DNA of 64,000 bases from Zygnema cylindricum (lineage: Eukaryota; Streptophyta; Zygnematophyceae; Zygnematales; Zygnemataceae): contig JBBHKE010002557.1 in assembly GCA_037447655.1 (NCBI GenBank), positions 1 through 64,000 of the forward strand, read 5' to 3'. Under the pieces are notes generated by a model. It had not been told where the DNA came from. It saw only the letters and a list, made by a program, of their open reading frames with translations, and made no database searches. The first letter of the stretch is position 1, and every line of letters begins with the position of its first letter. Of this stretch, positions 44,689 to 55,299 are shown piece by piece. The position numbers and the translations under genes were made by a program.

Positions 44689-46405
44689 TTATCCTCTTAG
44701 ACCTGGAGATCCTCATAGATTTGATCCTTATAGATTTGATCCTAATAGATTTGATTTCATTTTCACAAATGATAATTTTTTTTTAATATACATGAAAGCT
44801 TAAATCCGTTAAACAAAATCAATTTCCGCTTCTAATTTTTGGATGACTAGGATGAAAATGGACGTCACTTAATCGAATTTAGATTTAAATTTTGATTTAG
44901 AGGAAAATGGGTAAACTTGAACAAGAAAATTTTGAAATTTGATAAATTTGGAGGAATTTAGAAAACATTGGATGGATATCTGAATTAATTAGAAACATTA
45001 TGAAAACATTTAACGACATTAAACCGAACTAGATGAAAAATGTGGAAAATGAGTGATGAAATGTTAAAATTTAATAAATTGAAATAAAATATTCAGAACT
45101 GTGTGAAAATTTCGAAGAAATTGAAATCATTAGGATAAAATTTGATAAAACTGAATTGAATGTAGTTGCAAGTAAGGGAAAGTGGATTAAATTGAAAAAA
45201 ATAATGTTGAAATTTGATGAAATGGAGAAGTTGGAGAATTTCTGATGAAAAATTGAAAGAAATTAAAATCATCAGGATATGATTTTACTGTTCTGGATTA
45301 AATTTAGATGGAATTAGAAGAATGGGTGAAACTGAATTTAGTGAAACATTGGATGGAAATGTGAATGAAATTGAGAGCAAACGGATAAAATTTGATGAAA
45401 TTAAATTTGTGGTCGAATACATTTGTATTATCTTTTTAAATCCAACCACTAATTTTCTTTCAAGTTTTGTTTTTTATTTTTTCTGGTTTTGATTTGCACA
45501 TATTTATTATTTCTTTTGACGAAATTGAGCAATTACATTTCCCACTGCAATTCCCATCGTCCATCGCTATTAAAGGATTTATTAGTGTTGATAAAATTTA
45601 CAATGTATAATACTAATTTAAGATAAGAAGACAGGATGGGAAATCGACCAGCAATGGACAGCAGAGGTCGCAAACGGTCAACCGAAATCGTAATCGACCG
45701 TTAACCGACAGCCCGCGTCGGATCCGGAATGGATTTGGTTGCCATATTTGGGGGGTCGGGAGGATTCGGGCGGGTGATTCACCAAAAAAAATATAAAATA
45801 GGTTATGGTCGGGTAAGCAAAAAATGAAAAAAAAATTGAAGGTTTTGTACCGTCGATACTATCCAACATTATTGTACTTTGTACTCTTGGTATCGTGGAA
45901 GGTATAAGGGAGATGTACCACTAATTTTGTACTTATTCAGGTACGGGCGGGTACAGGTAGTCGCGAGAAATCGAGATTCAGTTAACTTTTATTTTCGTAA
46001 ACTCGTTTCGAGAAACGGTTAACAATTTTGGTGCATGATATAACCCGGTCAGGCATCGAGTATTCAGATTTTGAAAAAAAAAAAAGGGTCAGTTTCAGTA
46101 ATCTAAAATGTTGACTTTTCCGACCTCTAGTGGACGGCCGTGGAAAATCGAGGCGATTCTGGTCGGTGCAAACTGCGGAGCGAAAACTACACCACGTATC
46201 GCTATTAGTGTCAACGTTTTTTTTGACACTTAAAACATTATTTTCCCGTACATGCTTATTGGATTATGGATCTGACGGTTGCGATTGAAAGCCAAAATTC
46301 TCACCTTCCGATTGGGTGTCTCCATGTGAAAATCAGACAAGTGTGTATGGAATGTCGTGCATGTGTCAACTAACGTGAAGATGCATGCAATATCATCAGC
46401 TAAAC
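44689..46405. other. Intergenic, AT-rich, no gene seen
   Basis: The part 44760-45430 is a monotonous purine-rich run of degenerate AAATTTGATGAAATTGGA-like words. The part 45430-46400 has no open frame over 65 codons and no recognised repeat. A polyadenylation region for the fucosyltransferase gene would be here, but no signal is decisive. Confidence 0.7.
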
Positions 46406-47110
46406 AACCGATGGATGGCCACTAGGCCCCACGGCCTATTTATATTCCTTGCAGGAGTTATCCTATTGAAGACAATATGAATTTAGACTTAAAGAGAATA
46501 AATCAAAATAGAAACAACCGAGACGGAAAAACAAAAACTGAAAATGACAATATGCAAAACACCTATTAGGTTTGAGATAACCAAACTCAAAAGATGCACA
46601 TAAGCCAACTAGAAATAAATACACAATCACAAGAAATAAAAACAACAAAATGATATTCCCAACATGCAACTTCCACACTAATTAAAGTTCAGCCACAGTC
46701 GGGAAAGAAGTTTGTGTTATGAGGACGCGATCGAAATCCACTCAAACGGACGAAAAGAGTTGAAGGGAAACCGTGCGGGTCTTGGCCGTAGCCGTATAGA
46801 TTAATATGTAAGGCTTTACAAGAGATTGATAATGTAATACAAACTAGACGCTTCACGCTAAGGCAGAAAGTCACCTCTAAGCTATCCGGACAATTTTACA
46901 AATAAAAAGATGGCAGCAAAAAATCTTCAATACTCAAAATAATAATTCATGCACTTGAAAATTGTCTGCAGGAAATAATCTAAAATCTACTAAGTACCAC
47001 CGTCTACGCCTAGCGAAAACGAACCAATAGGATTGCAGCGTGCTATGTAAATATTGGGTCTAGTTTGGATTCAACCAATAGGCAGCCGGAATCCCATGCC
47101 TTACGTTGAC
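46406..47110 (-). mobile_element. LTR (3') of the DNMT-encoding element 'G3'
   Basis: It is a direct repeat of 52081-52748 (about 90% alike by eye): CCGATGGATGGCCAYTAGGCCC, AGTTATC-TATTGAAGACAAT, AAAGAGAATAAATCAAAATAG and GGATTGCAGCGTGCTATGTAAA blocks. It directly abuts the end of the DNMT domain on the minus strand. The exact limits are uncertain by several bases because no clean target duplication is seen. Confidence 0.75.
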
Positions 47111-48166
47111 AGTGGCGACCAGCTGCAAAGCCAAGACCTAAAACAAAAGACAAAGACTGAGGGTCCATGACACGACCTAATAAACTGCATCTTTGACGTT
47201 CTGTAATACCAGGAGCGGCTGTAGTGTCAGGAATGAAATGTAGTGCCAAGAATGAAATGCAGTGCCAGGAATGAAATGCAGAAGGTGTTCTCGCTCCGTA
47301 GAGGTAGGCTCTTCGAGCTCACCGGTATAAATGTTTCGGAGTATGCCAGGACCGTCATTAGAGAATGCATGCGAATGTGGGTAAGAAACTAAGTTAGGAA
47401 GAACCTTTAAAGGTTGACCCGGGACGTTGATATTGAAATTAGGGGGACAGTCCTTTTGAATGCAAGGTTGCACCTTATGGAAAGGAAGAAGGGCAGCCTG
47501 AATAACTGTAGGAGGAGGACGAAGTGACACGTTAGCCCCGCGGAGTCAACCAATATCGATAAGGTTCGTCCATTTGGAGCGAACCCGATGTGCTAATCAA
47601 CCATGGCGAGCCGCATCAATAATAAGGGGCGGACCAATTAATTGTGCGATCCGTTGATAATCAGCCAAGACCGTGGGTCTTGAATCTTTATAAGCTGCGA
47701 CATTTTCCAAGATATACCCCATAGGATGCTCTAAAGTTTGTAGAAAGTGGAGGATGCGGACCAACTCAAAAAATAATTTGGTACGGGGATCTGCTAATCG
47801 GAGGCCTTTCTAGGCCCAAGACATTCCCTGACACTCCCATCCACCAAAAACTAGATTAACCGGCCCAATCTCCACTACTTGATGGTTGCCCACAATCCGG
47901 ATGTCTTCTAGGAGGGCAGTATGCATATGCTCATATGCATATTTTGGTAACAAATGCGGGTATTGCGAATGCAACAAATTACAATGTACTTGTGCTTTCC
48001 GTGCTAAAGGATCAATCCCGACAGCATAATAGAATCAGATTAATAATCCATTTCGCAGACAAGAAAAAAGGGAAGTGCCAATTATAGCGAAGAGGCCCAA
48101 AATCACCAATCCATTCGGATGAGGTCTTCATTGGACCGGATTCCAATTAATAGGAAGAAACCCAAA
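47043..48166 (-). pseudogene. C5-cytosine DNA methyltransferase in LTR element (catalytic Cys kept)
   Basis: Predicted to methylate cytosine C5 in DNA with S-adenosylmethionine. On the minus strand motif I reads GLVILGLFAIIGTSLFS (about 48110), then FYYAVGIDPLARKAQVH (motif II), VNLVFGGWECQGMSWA (motif IV; catalytic Cys codon 47833-47831, Pro to Glu before it), LADPRTKLFFELVRIL, GYILENVA (motif VI), IIDAARHG and LAHRV (motif VIII), TSTERE (47300 region) and a motif-X-like LLGRVMDPQSLSFVLGLGF. From 48589 to 47177 the protein is in one frame, interrupted by five nonsense codons (48130, 48037, 47812, 47599, 47548) with no frameshift; one frameshift follows near 47200. Motif order is canonical, so it is not a permuted DRM; no BAH or chromodomain is attached, unlike MET1 and CMT. 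The C-terminus runs into the LTR (stop at 47043). Confidence 0.85.
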
Positions 48167-48361
48167 CGAGTCCGTAGGAATTAGGATTGGAGGAGAGACT
48201 AGATAAAGTGGAATTGACAAGGTTTGGTTATAGATGCGATTAAATTCCCTCGTATCTATAAAAAATCTTAGGTCACTGAAAATTTCGGGCAAGTAAGAAC
48301 TATCGGGCATAATTTCTTCTGTTGACAATGAATGAAGTATTTTGACCCCCACAGAATTCCT

Positions 48362-49008
48362 TCAAAATGCAGGTATGAAGGTGGCCAAATGTGCCATAAA
48401 AGGCATGGGTTTCTTAGCGAAAATTAACGGAATGCAGATTTTGCGTTCTAGGAAGCTAGTGGGCCTATAAGAAAATGTCTGATCATGCATGTCAACTCCA
48501 CCCCCTACACGAAATAGAACATCCTGTCCCACTAGGCATTCATAGTCACTATATTTAGTGACTAGAGCGTGAACTAAGATCTCTGCCAAGTTCGTGTCCG
48601 TTCCATTTTGGAACTGGAAGACGAGCGGTTCCTTAGTGATTCCTAAGACAGGCTCGTTGTACCCACTGATGTTAACAAGCGAGTCGTAGTGGGCTGAAGC
48701 TTGTCCGGAGTTAGACCAAGCTTGAGTGCAAAGCGAGAGCCCAATATCACCGGATTTGCATCCGTATCCATGAGGGGCAAAGAAGGGGCTATACCATTGT
48801 TCAACAATGAACCCTTCCCGTTATCCAAAAAACTTACGTGAGGATCGAGGGAATTTTGCTCCTCCACAGAAATAGGCTGAATAGAAACAAGATTTGTGTG
48901 CAGCTGCAGTGCTTGTAAAGCGACAAATGCAGCTGAGCTATTGGAGGTAGGAAAGAGTTTTGGAGTGTCAGAAATCATAGTGGATAGAATGCACAAGTGT
49001 TCTTTCAC
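48362..49008 (-). pseudogene. Retroviral-type aspartic protease of G3
   Basis: It cleaves the polyprotein. On the minus strand SLPLMDTDANPVILGSRFAL holds the active-site triplet as DTD (family DTG/DSG; third position Gly to Asp), followed by LKLGLTPDKLQ. In the next frame come ILVHALVTKYSDYECLVGQD and VLFRVGGGVD, the LLG-type C-terminal strand of the fold. A frameshift near 48640 separates the halves. The second half is in the same frame as the DNMT, supporting a protease-DNMT polyprotein. Confidence 0.75.
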
Positions 49009-49463
49009 GCGATGTGCTTCAGTATTGTTTGATCCACTATTGTGAGAGCTTCAGCCCCGATGGCTAAAGCGATTTCGGGCATGGGAGGAGAATGTTCTTT
49101 AGTAAATGACAACGGAATACGCGTGTTAGGAGTTTTACCGTCACGGCTGTGATTGGTCGAACCTTTATCGAACGTAGCCTCTCGTTGTTGGACAGTGGAA
49201 TCTCGTAAGATTCGACCTGCCAACGTGGGCATGTGTACAACGGTGCGAGCCATGCCTGTAAATTGTGGCTTCATTTGAGCCATGAAGGCTCCGAACTGCT
49301 CTTTAATCATGACCGCTGTTTGCTCTTGCATTTCCAAACGTTCTCTATCTCTTCGAGATACCTTAGGTGGAGTGGTGTTTTTTTCAAGTTCTTTAACCGG
49401 TTGAACTAGTCTTGCGGATAGAGCGGGAATGCCACCACTCTTAATTTGGTTCTGATAAGAAAA
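49009..49463 (-). pseudogene. G3 spacer between nucleocapsid and protease
   Basis: The frame 49337-49005 (MEMQEQTAVMIKEQFGAFMA onward) is in frame with the nucleocapsid part upstream, with one stop between. It is Gln/Lys/Thr-rich with no motif known to me; linker of the Gag-Pol polyprotein. Confidence 0.55.
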
Positions 49464-50407
49464 CTATGGGTTCTTTATATGACAACGTTGGACATAATGT
49501 CCTGTTTGCTTGCAATGTGTACAGGAAGTAGTTGGAAGCAGTTTTGTCTGGACACATTCGGGCATCATGCCTTGTTTTCCCACATCGAAAACATAATCTA
49601 TTTCTAGAGCAACTACTGGGGTTCCCATGGCCGGGACCTTAGGAGGCCAGTTGTTAGGACGAGGATCGTTCCATGGTGGAACAATTAGTTCTTTCAATAC
49701 CGCTTTAGGACGGTCATGGGCTTCCGACCAACAATTTTGCATTTCATGTTCCACAACATGCTGGGCAGCTTGGTCGAAAGTGAACTTCAAGCCGTAGGTT
49801 TGAGTTAGTTGACTCTACATAAATTTCTTAGACTGACTCAGAAACTGTCGTACAAATTTTTGGACAGCTTCAGCATCCGACATCAAGTCCGGCAATGCTT
49901 CACGAAGAGTTTCCATACGTGCACGCATGGCAGGGGCGGTATCTTGGATTTCCGTTCAAAGTTCATCAACTCGCGAACTTGGTCAGGGTTTTGCATACGG
50001 TATTCCGCTTGCAACATTTCAAACATGACTGAGAGCGGATCTAGTATACGGATCGTCATCGCTGGTCGTGTTGGGATTCCAACACGAACGGTTATAGCAA
50101 ACTGTTGGGGTATTTCCGTAACTGCTGCTCTAATAACACCCCCTTTGAGATCAAGGACTTCCGTGATTGCCGGTTGATAAAGAATTTCAGGTTGTCCTAT
50201 AATAGGAGGACTCCCAACTAAAGCTGGAGAAAACTTTGTCATCGCAAGTACGGAATCATACTTGCGGGAATAAAGAGTAAGGGCCGAACGGCGAAGGTAA
50301 TGGCCTAAATGAGATAAAGCAACCCGTAGGTCAAACCGATTTTGGTACCGGAATGCAAGCTCGCGCATTTCGATATTGAATAACATACGGAAATGAGATA
50401 GGGTCAT
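49464..50407 (-). pseudogene. G3 gag with zinc knuckle
   Basis: Capsid and nucleocapsid. The first part (50407-49883) has MTLSHFRMLFNIEMRELAFR and a Pro/Ile-rich middle, then MFEMLQAEYRMQNPDQVREL. After a frameshift near 49880 the second part (49790-49464) reads FTFDQAAQHVVEHEMQN and ends with CTHCKQTGHYVQRC, a perfect CX2CX4HX4C RNA-binding knuckle (about 49520-49479). The frame is broken only a few times. It is upstream of protease and DNMT on the same strand, as expected for a Gag-Pol order. Confidence 0.8.
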
Positions 50408-50927
50408 TTTGTCTTTTATTCATGAAAAACACAAATGAAGCCGACCCCCTCCCTCGGATGTGGAAGCCATTGCCATTAATGGAATGAGTGGGGCTAATAA
50501 TGAATTTGTAAGTTGCGGAAACCATAAAGATAATGAATTGGAATCTGACCCGTCCAGGGAATTGTGGTCATATTTTTTCTCGAAAAGTGTGGAAGAGACT
50601 GATGATAAAGAAGATACTGAGGTGAGAGACGATCGGACTGAAGGGGAAATTTGACCCGAGATATCATGGGAAGAATGGTCCAAAAGACTAGGTAAGTCTG
50701 ATGGTCCTGATTCTGTGGGCCTAAAAGAGGCCGACGACGTGTAGTTTCGAAAAGATAATCGAGATTATCCCAATCGGTGGGCTTAAAAAATGATAAAACC
50801 AAATGATGACCAGATAGCAAAATCGATCTATACGAGATGCTTCAAATGCCAGGCCACACCACTCTCTTGTTCAATTAGCCTATCAATCTCTAACAGGGCC
50901 TCGATGGCCAGATCTATCAAGAAGCCA

Positions 50928-51027
50928 AATTACCAAAACCTGCTACCTTGCAAACAAGGGGGCAAGGCCGAAAGGCCAAATTACGAAAACCTGCTACCTT
51001 GCAAACAAGGGGGCAAGGCCGAAAGGC
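50928..51027. repeat. 50-bp tandem duplication with hairpin potential
   Basis: Two units starting AATTACCAAAACC and AATTACGAAAACC, otherwise identical. Each contains CCTTGCAAACAAGG and GGCCGAAAGGCC, both able to form stem-loops, and CCTTGC can also pair with GCAAGG. Confidence 0.9.
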
Positions 51028-51654
51028 CAGATCTAGGAAGGAAAATAACTTACTACCCAAGCACTCACAAGTGCAAATCTACAGCGACACAATCCAAAAA
51101 AAAACTAATTAATGCCACCAACGGCAAGATCTAAGGAAGAAATCTCACACAAAACAAAGCAAACTTAGCCAAGGCCACTCAGGGCTAGATAGCAAACATA
51201 GAAAGCTGGAAAAATGTAATGCTCAATATGAGTGCATTCGAGCAAATCCACGCCAATCTCATTCCCTCTAACGATCAACCAACTATCCTAACACGCTTTT
51301 GCACCCGCTAGGCATTGTGATACTTACATAACACTTTTAACAATCTGGTGATTATCAAAAGTGAATAGAGTCGATCGTTACAACAAAAGTTTTGCAAAAC
51401 TCCAAATCCAATATGCTTCCCTTTTTTTACTCTTCGTGAAATAAGGAAGTCGACCGGTCACCTCGAATATAAAATTGGGTACGGGCGAGAAACGGAGCGC
51501 ACACTAACACGAGTCAAGTTATGGTGGAAAATAGTACACCAAAACAATTGAATATCTAAGAATTTGGCAACAATCTTAAGAAATGTTGGAAATTGATTGG
51601 ACAAGTGTGAAATTGAAAGAAGTGTTTGGAAATATGAAAAAATATGTTACAATG

Positions 51655-51810
51655 TATACTAAATGTGCACAAATTGGAAGAAATGTGGAGCAATCTGCAC
51701 AAAATGTGCAGAAATTGCAAAAATTGCAGAAATTATGCAGAAATGTGCCAAAATGTGCAGAAATTGCAAGAAATGTGCAGATATTGCAAAAAATGTGCAA
51801 AAATTTTCCA
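51655..51810 (+). repeat. Degenerate GTGCAGAAATTG tandem repeat
   Basis: More than ten imperfect units of 9-12 bp built from (G/T)GCA(G/A)AAATT/ATG. It keeps frames open on both strands. Confidence 0.85.
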
Positions 51811-52080
51811 ATGTTCTATAATGTTTGCAAATATGACCAAATTTCCAAGAATGTATGATCAAAGTGACAGAATGTTAATAGCTAAGGATAAAAATGTGAA
51901 GATATGTTTCAACAATTGCATAAATTGCGACAAATGAGCGTCAATGTTGACGAATGTCGAGAAAATATGAATATAATATATATATATATATATTTTTTTT
52001 TATATAACCGAATCTGAAAAAAACAAAATGAATTGAAAATATCAATTTTGAATGAGAGACAATTTTCAAGTGCAAGAATA

Positions 52081-52748
52081 CTAAACCGATGGATGGCCAT
52101 TAGGCCCCACGGTCTATTTATATTCCTTGCAGGAGTTATCATATTGAAGACAATCTTAATTCAGACTTAAAGAGAATAAATCAAAATAGAAACAACCGAG
52201 ACAGAAAACAAAAATTGAAAATGACAATATGCAAAACACCTAATAGGTTTGAGAAAACCAAACTCAAAAGATGCGCATAAGCCAAATAGAAATAAATACA
52301 CAATCACAAGAAATAAAAACAACAAAATGATATTCCCAACATGCAACTTCCACACTAATTAAAGTTCAGCCACAGTCGGGAAAGAAGTTTGTGTTATGAG
52401 GACTCGATCGAAATCCACTGAAACGGAAGAAAATAGTTGAAGGGAAACCGTGCAGGTCTTGGCCGAAGCCGTATAGATTAATATTTAAGGCTTTAGAAGA
52501 GATTGATAATGTAATAAAAACAAGACGCTTCACGCTAAGGCAGAAAATCGCCTCTAAGGTGTTCGGACAATTTTACAAATAAAAAGATGGCTGCGGAAAA
52601 TCTTCAATGCAAGAAATAATTTAAAATCTACTGAGTACCAGCGTTTACGCTTAACGAAACAAACGAATAGGATTGCAGCGTGCTATGTAAATATTGTGTC
52701 TAGTTTGCATTCAGCTAATAGGCGGCCAGAATCCCATGCCCTGCGTTA
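52081..52748 (-). mobile_element. LTR (5') of element G3
   Basis: Partner of 46406-47110. It lacks a 40-bp piece that the other LTR has near 46935-46972. The inner edge is ACTAAACCGATGG on the plus strand. Confidence 0.75.
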
Positions 52749-53020
52749 TAGAAGCTATAACCTATAAATAAAAACCCTTCCTATCTACATGTGAATGCGT
52801 GAACCTCCAAATGGTTCACGACTTAAATTTTTCCCATCGCGTCCCATTGTCAGAACTGACAGTCGGCTTGTTTGTACGTCGCATCAACGGTCCGGATACG
52901 ACATTTCGAACTTGGGATGCTTTTGCGTCGATGGCCGAGATGATCTTTCGTGCGAAAAAATGAAATTCCTCCTCAACGGAAATTTCGGGAGATACGGGTA
53001 CGGTAATATTATAGGTACGG
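52749..53020. other. Short intergenic stretch with TSD of the chromovirus
   Basis: No gene is seen. It has several inverted words (TATAGAAGCTATA at 52748-52760, GTCAGAACTGAC at 52850-52861). The last five bases TACGG (53016-53020) are the target duplication of the next element. Confidence 0.7.
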
Positions 53021-53984
53021 TGTAATAGGATTTCTAACCTCTCAGAAAATAGCATTACTACATCACATTTCAACCACACATTCCAACACATTAGAAAATT
53101 ACACATTCTCATTGGAAAGCACTCACATAAAGAAATAAACTTTAAATTAGAATAAGCTTCTGTCCACATAACATTAGCTTGGTCTCTTGCCCTCGTGGCT
53201 CAACCCTTGTTTTAAAGTGTTTTCCTCTACTCTCCACTCTTAATAATTCTATCTCTTAACTACTAAAATACTACTTAGTTTGTAAGAGATTTCAATGCCA
53301 ATTCTCCAATTTGGTTTTAATCGCTCAAGACCATGATCAGTTGGAATTTCCACAAACTTTTCCCAAAGGAAAAGATGTCTACTCTCCTCCTACACTTCAC
53401 TATTTATCCATTGTCGCCTTGGACTTGCGAGGCCAACGTCAACGCTCAGTTGAATTGGCTTTTACGTGGGCCAATCATTGATCAGCAAGGACTCGGACTG
53501 ACCAATTAAAAAGCGTGCGAAATCTCCCACTAACTACGTAGCATTTACTTACCAATCAAACACTACATTTTTATACGTAGCATTTACGTGCAAAAGTGCA
53601 CGCAAATTGAAACGCGACTTCGCACGATCGTGCGTTTCGAATTTAACTTGCGAAACTACCTATGAAACTTACAAATTTGAATTATAATGTTTCGTACTAA
53701 AAATCGTACGAATTGAACCATAAGAGGTACCAAACCACTATTAGTACTTTATATAGACGTACGCGTTAAATTCCGCGACTACTTTGACCCTTAACCCGTT
53801 TCAATGTTACCCACCTATTATTTTGACCCCTAGCTGTCACCTAAATATACCCATCGCTATATCTTTTGAAATATGACTCTAAATCGCGCGATTCTTTCGT
53901 GGACGTCCACCAAATTTAGTACTCTATATTCATAACACCTAAATACCCCATTACAAACAAGTTAAATCTGCTGTTATTGTTACA

Positions 53985-54003
53985 TCATCCCCTCCTTATT
54001 TTT
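53985..54003 (-). other. G2 polypurine tract
   Basis: The minus strand reads AAAAATAAGGAGGGGATGA directly before the 3' LTR. It is the usual primer for plus-strand DNA synthesis. Confidence 0.8.
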
Positions 54004-54032
54004 AACTTACCTCAGTTAAAACTCTTTGATTC

Positions 54033-54700
54033 TCAAGACAGGAATTCTATATTATCATCCCTCCAATACCTTTGCAAAAACTCAGAATTTTTATCTTCTA
54101 AAGTTAACTCATCTTCTGGCTTTCCTAGATAATGCACTTGCCAGAATATAGTATTGCCGACCTCAAACCGTTGACCAACCCAATTTATTACCCATCTGTG
54201 AACCTCAAATTCTATAATTATTGAGGGATCCAAATTCGAATTCTCCTTCAGTTGGTCGAAGATTTGCTGGTTTTAACTGGCTGATATGTTTCACTGGATG
54301 AATTTTTGTTGAAGGCGGAAAGTCCAATTTGGCAGCAACTAATGATATCATCTCGATTACTGTAAATGGTCCGATGTACTTAGGAGCAAATTTCCCAGTA
54401 GGATCCCCTTGTCCCTCGATCTTGCACCAGTAATGAGTTGTTGAAAGCCAAACCTTCTCACATGTGCTTTCCATCCAATCACCCCCTTTGCGGTTAGCAT
54501 TTAGTTTTTGCCTTCTTTGTGCCTCCACTAATGCATCCCAGACTATTTTCCAAATAGTTTGAATGTATTCCCAAAATTCCGTTCTAGAACCCCTATTCTC
54601 TTGAGTGACCCCTATTATTAAGTCTAATGCTTCTTTCGGTTGGTACCCGTATTCAACTTCAGAAGGTGAGAATCCTGTACTAGCATGTTAACATGTATTG
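54033..54700 (-). pseudogene. G2 integrase C-terminus and chromodomain
   Basis: The frame 54528-54205 holds the integrase GPY/F-like region (FAPKYIGPFTVIEMI, then KIHPVKHISQLKPA). The last frame (54233-54033) reads VHRWVINWVGQRFEVGNTIF and WQVHYLGKPEDELTLEDKNS, matching the chromodomain pattern (ILxxR...YLVKWxGxPxxxxTWE), with W and Y of the aromatic cage roughly placed. Chromodomains of chromoviruses steer integration to heterochromatin. A frameshift near 54205 separates the two. Confidence 0.8.
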
Positions 54701-55299
54701 TATGCAAATTCCATTAATGGCAGTTTAGATTCCCATGTGTTATGAACTCCACTGCAAACAGTCCTAAGCATTTCTTCCAGTGTAGGGTTCATCCTTTCTG
54801 TCTGTCCATTTGTCTGAGGATGATAAGAGGTACTCATTTTTAATTCAGTGCCTAAATTTTGATGCAATTCTTTCCAAATTGCAGATGTAAATTTAGAATC
54901 CCTATCACTGACTATAGACAGAGGAACTCCACGATGTCTGACCACGTTGTCAAAATATAACTTTGCAATATCTACAACTGAATGAGTAGTTTTGCAATGA
55001 ATAAAGATTGCAATTTTACTGAACCTATCGACTACGACCATGATAGTTTCATTTTTTCTGGATGTAACTGGTAACCTGACAATAAAATCCAAACTGACAG
55101 ATTCCCATGGTCTTTCGAGGATATCTAAAGGTTTTCAGAGACCTCTAGGTTTCTGGTTACTAGGTTTACTCTGTTGGCAAAGGACACAACTTTCCACGTG
55201 TTTCGACACCTCCATTGCCATCCGTGGCCAAAACAATCTACTCTGCAACCGACTAAGAGTTTTATCTAGACCTAGATATCGTAAATGCTCATGGGCTTC
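54688..55299 (-). pseudogene. G2 integrase core
   Basis: The HHCC zinc-binding region (EAHEHLRYLGLD, CVLCQQSK) lies near 55300-55170. The core reads SLDFIVRLPVTSRKNETIMV (first Asp), VSDRDSKFTSAIWKELHQNL (second Asp) and YHPQTNGQTERMNPTLEEML (catalytic Glu), then WESKLPLMEFAYNTC. The DDE triad is complete; stops at 55133 and 54689 break the frame. Confidence 0.92.

Larger units (their letters stand above)
50408..52080 (-). other. G3 leader region, with repeats
   Basis: No coding motif. It contains a 50-bp tandem duplication (50928-51027), a degenerate GCAGAAATTG-type repeat (about 51655-51810) and a short TA run (51976-51995). A 22-bp stretch at 52059-52080 is the inverted form of one inside the other LTR at 46948-46969. 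The open frames 50420-50820 and 51576-51937 are not conserved or are repeat-derived. Confidence 0.55.
46406..52748 (-). mobile_element. LTR element 'G3' carrying gag, protease and DNMT, no RT
   Basis: On the minus strand the order is 5' LTR (52748-52081), leader, gag (50407-49464), Lys/Gln-rich spacer and protease (49337-48362), DNMT (48352-47043) and 3' LTR (47110-46406). No RT, RNase H or integrase motif is found in any frame between the LTRs. In the gypsy copy at 2.7-11.9 kb the DNMT lies before RT, so G3 is best read as a derivative with the RT-integrase part deleted right after the DNMT. Movement would need RT and integrase in trans. Confidence 0.7.

Noticed and set aside
46463-46874. 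Minus-strand hydrophobic frames (71 and 61 codons), similar at 52167-52355
   Set aside because: Inside the G3 LTRs; a membrane-protein reading is not supported.
47043-48166. A host DRM, MET1 or CMT methyltransferase gene
   Set aside because: Motif order is not permuted, there is no BAH, chromo or UBA domain, and the domain is flanked by retroviral protease and LTR on the same strand.
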